Source: RGZA01 sp964568585 (GTDB lineage Bacteria; Pseudomonadota; Alphaproteobacteria; UBA9219; RGZA01). Taken from it: a stretch of 15,055 nucleotides of DNA. A program made the position numbers and the translations under genes. This document shows, in pieces, positions 13,203-15,055 of this stretch; position 1 is the stretch's first letter; each line of letters opens with the position of its first letter. The stretch is taken from contig CAZMQI010000045.1 of NCBI GenBank assembly GCA_964568585.1, positions 1 to 15,055 of the forward strand, given 5' to 3'. The notes beneath the pieces are model-generated. The model ran no database searches. It was not told where the DNA came from and saw only the letters and a program-made list of their open reading frames with translations.

Positions 13203-13985
13203 ATGGCAATGCCATCATTCAGCATGCGTCAGCTCATGGAAGCAGGCGTACATTTCGGACACAACACACGTCGTTGGAATCCGAAGATGTCTTCATATCT
13301 TTTCGGCGTTCGTAATAACGTCCACATCATCGATTTGGAACAGACCGTTCCATTGCTTTACCGCGGCCTGAACGCCGTGCGCGATGTTGTATCACAAGGT
13401 GGCCGCGTTCTATTCGTTGGTACCAAGCACCAAGCACAAGAAAAAATCGCAGCGTCTGCCCGCCAATGCGGCCAGTACTTTGTGAACAGCCGTTGGTTAG
13501 GCGGCATGCTCACCAACTGGAAAACCATTTCATTCTCCATCAAGCGTCTGCGCGATTTGGAAACCGAAATCGTTGACCAAGCAGCCAAGCTGACCAAGAA
13601 AGAACTTTTGGAAAAAACCCGTGAACGCAACAAGCTGGAACAAGCCTTGGGCGGTATTAAAGACATGGGCGGTCTGCCAGACATCATCTTCATCATCGAT
13701 ACCAACAAAGAAGATATCGCTGTGAAAGAAGCACAAAAGCTCGGCATCCCAGTGGTTGCCGTTCTTGACAGCAACTCCGATCCATCGGGCATTGCATACC
13801 CCGTTCCAGGAAACGATGACGCATTACGCGCCATTGAATTCTACTGTGACGTTGTTGCTCAATCCGTGTTGGATGGCTTGCAAAAAGAAATGGTTGCGAG
13901 CGGTATCGATTTGGGCGCGGCTGCAAAGCCTGCTGAAATCCTGCTGCCAACCGGCGCTGCAGCGAACGACACCAAGACTGCTTAA
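13203..13985 (+). CDS. rpsB: 30S ribosomal protein S2
   Basis: The 260-residue protein is S2, a small-subunit protein that joins late and is needed for S1 binding. Family segments include MRQLMEAGVHFGHNTRRWNPKM (about 8-29), RWLGGMLTNWKTI near residue 100, and PDIIFIIDTNKE then GIPVVAVLDSNSDP near residues 158-195. The ATG at 13203 has AGGGA 7 nt upstream. A longer reading from a GTG at 13107 is rejected because its 32 extra residues are unlike S2 and would be encoded by the structured leader. tsf follows after 32 nt, the conserved rpsB-tsf pair. The C-terminal tail is Ala-rich and slightly longer than in E. coli (241 residues). Confidence 0.98.
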   Translation: MAMPSFSMRQLMEAGVHFGHNTRRWNPKMSSYLFGVRNNVHIIDLEQTVPLLYRGLNAVRDVVSQGGRVLFVGTKHQAQEKIAASARQCGQYFVNSRWLGGMLTNWKTISFSIKRLRDLETEIVDQAAKLTKKELLEKTRERNKLEQALGGIKDMGGLPDIIFIIDTNKEDIAVKEAQKLGIPVVAVLDSNSDPSGIAYPVPGNDDALRAIEFYCDVVAQSVLDGLQKEMVASGIDLGAAAKPAEILLPTGAAANDTKTA

Positions 13986-14017
13986 GACTTAAACGACCTA
14001 TATATAAGAGGATAACC

Positions 14018-14941
14018 ATGGCGGAAATTTCTGCAAATGCAGTGAAAGAACTGCGCGAAAAAACTGGCGCTGGCATGATGGATTGCAAGAAGGCTTTGAC
14101 TGAAGCCGCTGGCGATATGGAAGCGGCCGTTGATTGGCTTCGTAAGAAGGGCCTTTCAGCAGCTGCCAAGAAAGCTGGCCGCGTTGCAGCCGAAGGCCTT
14201 GTGGCTGTGGTTGCTTCAGGCACCAAGGGAACAGCGGTGGAAGTGAATGCGGAAACCGACTTTGTTGGCCGCAATGAAGGCTTCCAATCCTATGTTCGCA
14301 CTGTTGCGGATGTTGCACACAACACCACGACCGAAATTGAAAAGTTGAAGACCCAAGCATATCCCGGCACTGGCCGTGACGTGTTCGGTGAAATCACCAA
14401 TTTGATTGCGACCGTTGGCGAAAACATGAACCTTCGCCGTGCAGCGCAACTCAGCGTGAAGGAAGGTATCGTGTCCAGCTACATCCATAATGCGATTGCG
14501 CCGGGTATTGGCAAGATTGGCGTTCTGGTTGCATTGGAATCAAAAGGCGACGCCGCAAAGTTGCAAGCGCTTGGCAAACAAATCGCCATGCACATTGCTG
14601 CTGCTCGTCCTGAATTCCTTGATTCAAGCAGCGTAGACGCAAAGGCGTTGGAACGTGAACGCGCAATCTTCACCGAACAAGCCCAAGCCGCAGGCAAGCC
14701 AGCTGAAATCATCGCCAAGATGGTCGATGGCCGCATTAAGAAGTATTACGAAGAAGTATGCTTACTTGAGCAAACCTTTGTGGTCGATGGCGAAACCAAG
14801 ATTAAAGCAGTGGTTGAAAAGGCTGGTAAGGACCTTGGAACCCCTGTTCAATTGACCGGTTTCGTTCGTTACCATTTGGGCGAGGGAATCGAAAAAGAAC
14901 AGACGGACTTTGCGGCTGAAGTCGCTAAGATGGCTAGCTAA
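14018..14941 (+). CDS. tsf: Translation elongation factor Ts
   Basis: The 307-residue protein is EF-Ts, the nucleotide exchange factor that removes GDP from EF-Tu. The N-terminal UBA-like domain (about 1-55) has LREKTGAGMMDCKKAL, and the core carries the hallmark TDFVGRNEGF (80-89) that inserts near the EF-Tu nucleotide site. The conserved VALESKGD, AMHIAAARPEF and C-terminal RYHLGEGIEKE segments are present. AGAGGAT upstream supports the start. It is cotranscribed with rpsB and ends just before an intrinsic terminator at 14940-14973, so the next gene may be expressed separately. Confidence 0.98.
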   Translation: MAEISANAVKELREKTGAGMMDCKKALTEAAGDMEAAVDWLRKKGLSAAAKKAGRVAAEGLVAVVASGTKGTAVEVNAETDFVGRNEGFQSYVRTVADVAHNTTTEIEKLKTQAYPGTGRDVFGEITNLIATVGENMNLRRAAQLSVKEGIVSSYIHNAIAPGIGKIGVLVALESKGDAAKLQALGKQIAMHIAAARPEFLDSSSVDAKALERERAIFTEQAQAAGKPAEIIAKMVDGRIKKYYEEVCLLEQTFVVDGETKIKAVVEKAGKDLGTPVQLTGFVRYHLGEGIEKEQTDFAAEVAKMAS

Positions 14942-14973
14942 CGCCACCGTTATATTCGGCGTTGGTCTTTTTT
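14940..14973 (+). terminator. Intrinsic terminator after tsf
   Basis: AACGCC (14940-14945) pairs with GGCGTT (14958-14963) around a 12-base loop, followed after GGTC by six T (14968-14973). The 5' arm overlaps the tsf stop codon. The 4-nt gap before the T-run makes it weaker than ideal. Confidence 0.65.
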
Positions 14974-14998
14974 GGGGGGTTTGGATGGGGAGAAACAC

Positions 14999-15055
14999 AT
15001 GGCTGATAATCTCGCACGTAAACATGTTAAGGATGAAGCTATGACTCATTCTAAC
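14999..15055 (+). CDS. Start of a further gene, cut by window edge; possibly pyrH
   Basis: An open frame begins at ATG 14999 with a good GGGGAG ribosome-binding site and runs off the window after 19 codons (MADNLARKHVKDEAMTHSN). An in-frame ATG at 15041 also has AAGGA at a suitable distance and could be the true start. The visible residues carry no recognisable motif. By synteny the gene after tsf is commonly pyrH (UMP kinase), whose core motif would lie just beyond the window. That identity is inference only. Confidence 0.45.
   Translation, partial: MADNLARKHVKDEAMTHSN

Noticed and set aside
1..15055. CRISPR arrays, insertion sequences, integrases, toxin-antitoxin pairs
   Set aside because: No regularly spaced repeats, transposase or integrase motifs, or recognisable toxin-antitoxin pair are seen in the window.

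Overview
The window looks like chromosomal DNA from an alphaproteobacterium of roughly balanced GC. The evidence is a LexA site of the alphaproteobacterial type (two direct GAAC half-sites seven bases apart) between uvrA and ssb, a four-gene set (thioredoxin/TPR, LON-domain, Trm112-like, DUF971) of a kind I know from alphaproteobacteria, and dnaE followed by rpsB and tsf. The genus cannot be named from the sequence alone. No transposon, prophage, integron or CRISPR array is visible.

Layout. 1-49: 5' part of tRNA-Gly(GCC) on the minus strand, with its promoter at 68-95. 186-2370: a tight plus-strand operon of protein-quality-control and small conserved proteins, with gaps of 7-8 nt. 2372-3325: a convergent minus-strand gene of unknown function with a HEPN-like C-terminal half. 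3326-3690: a divergent intergenic region with a perfect 12-bp inverted repeat, an AT-rich block and two or three DnaA-box-like 9-mers. 3691-4698: two unrecognised plus-strand genes. 4722-5390: a minus-strand exported Pro/Ala-rich protein. 5471-8338: uvrA (minus). 8339-8462: a shared uvrA/ssb control region with LexA site, promoters and a DnaA box. 8463-12409: ssb and dnaE, 23 nt apart, with a hairpin that covers the dnaE start codon. 12455-12982: a small exported protein. 13035-13202: a structured leader for rpsB. 13203-14941: rpsB and tsf, then a terminator. 14999-15055: the start of a further gene, possibly pyrH by synteny.

How the genes work together. uvrA, ssb and dnaE form a repair/replication block in which damage control could extend from uvrA and ssb into the replicative polymerase. 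rpsB and tsf are translation genes preceded by a leader that can fold into a closed multi-branch RNA with a possible pseudoknot next to the ribosome-binding site. The 186-2370 operon joins a thioredoxin-fold/TPR holdase-like protein with a stand-alone Lon substrate-recognition domain and two small conserved proteins. The stretch 2372-5390 holds the unfamiliar genes and is the most accessory-looking part.

I do not see a clear-cut new multi-gene system. The best candidates for something undescribed are the rpsB leader, the start-codon hairpin of dnaE, and the DnaA-box-flanked pair of unknown genes at 3691-4698.
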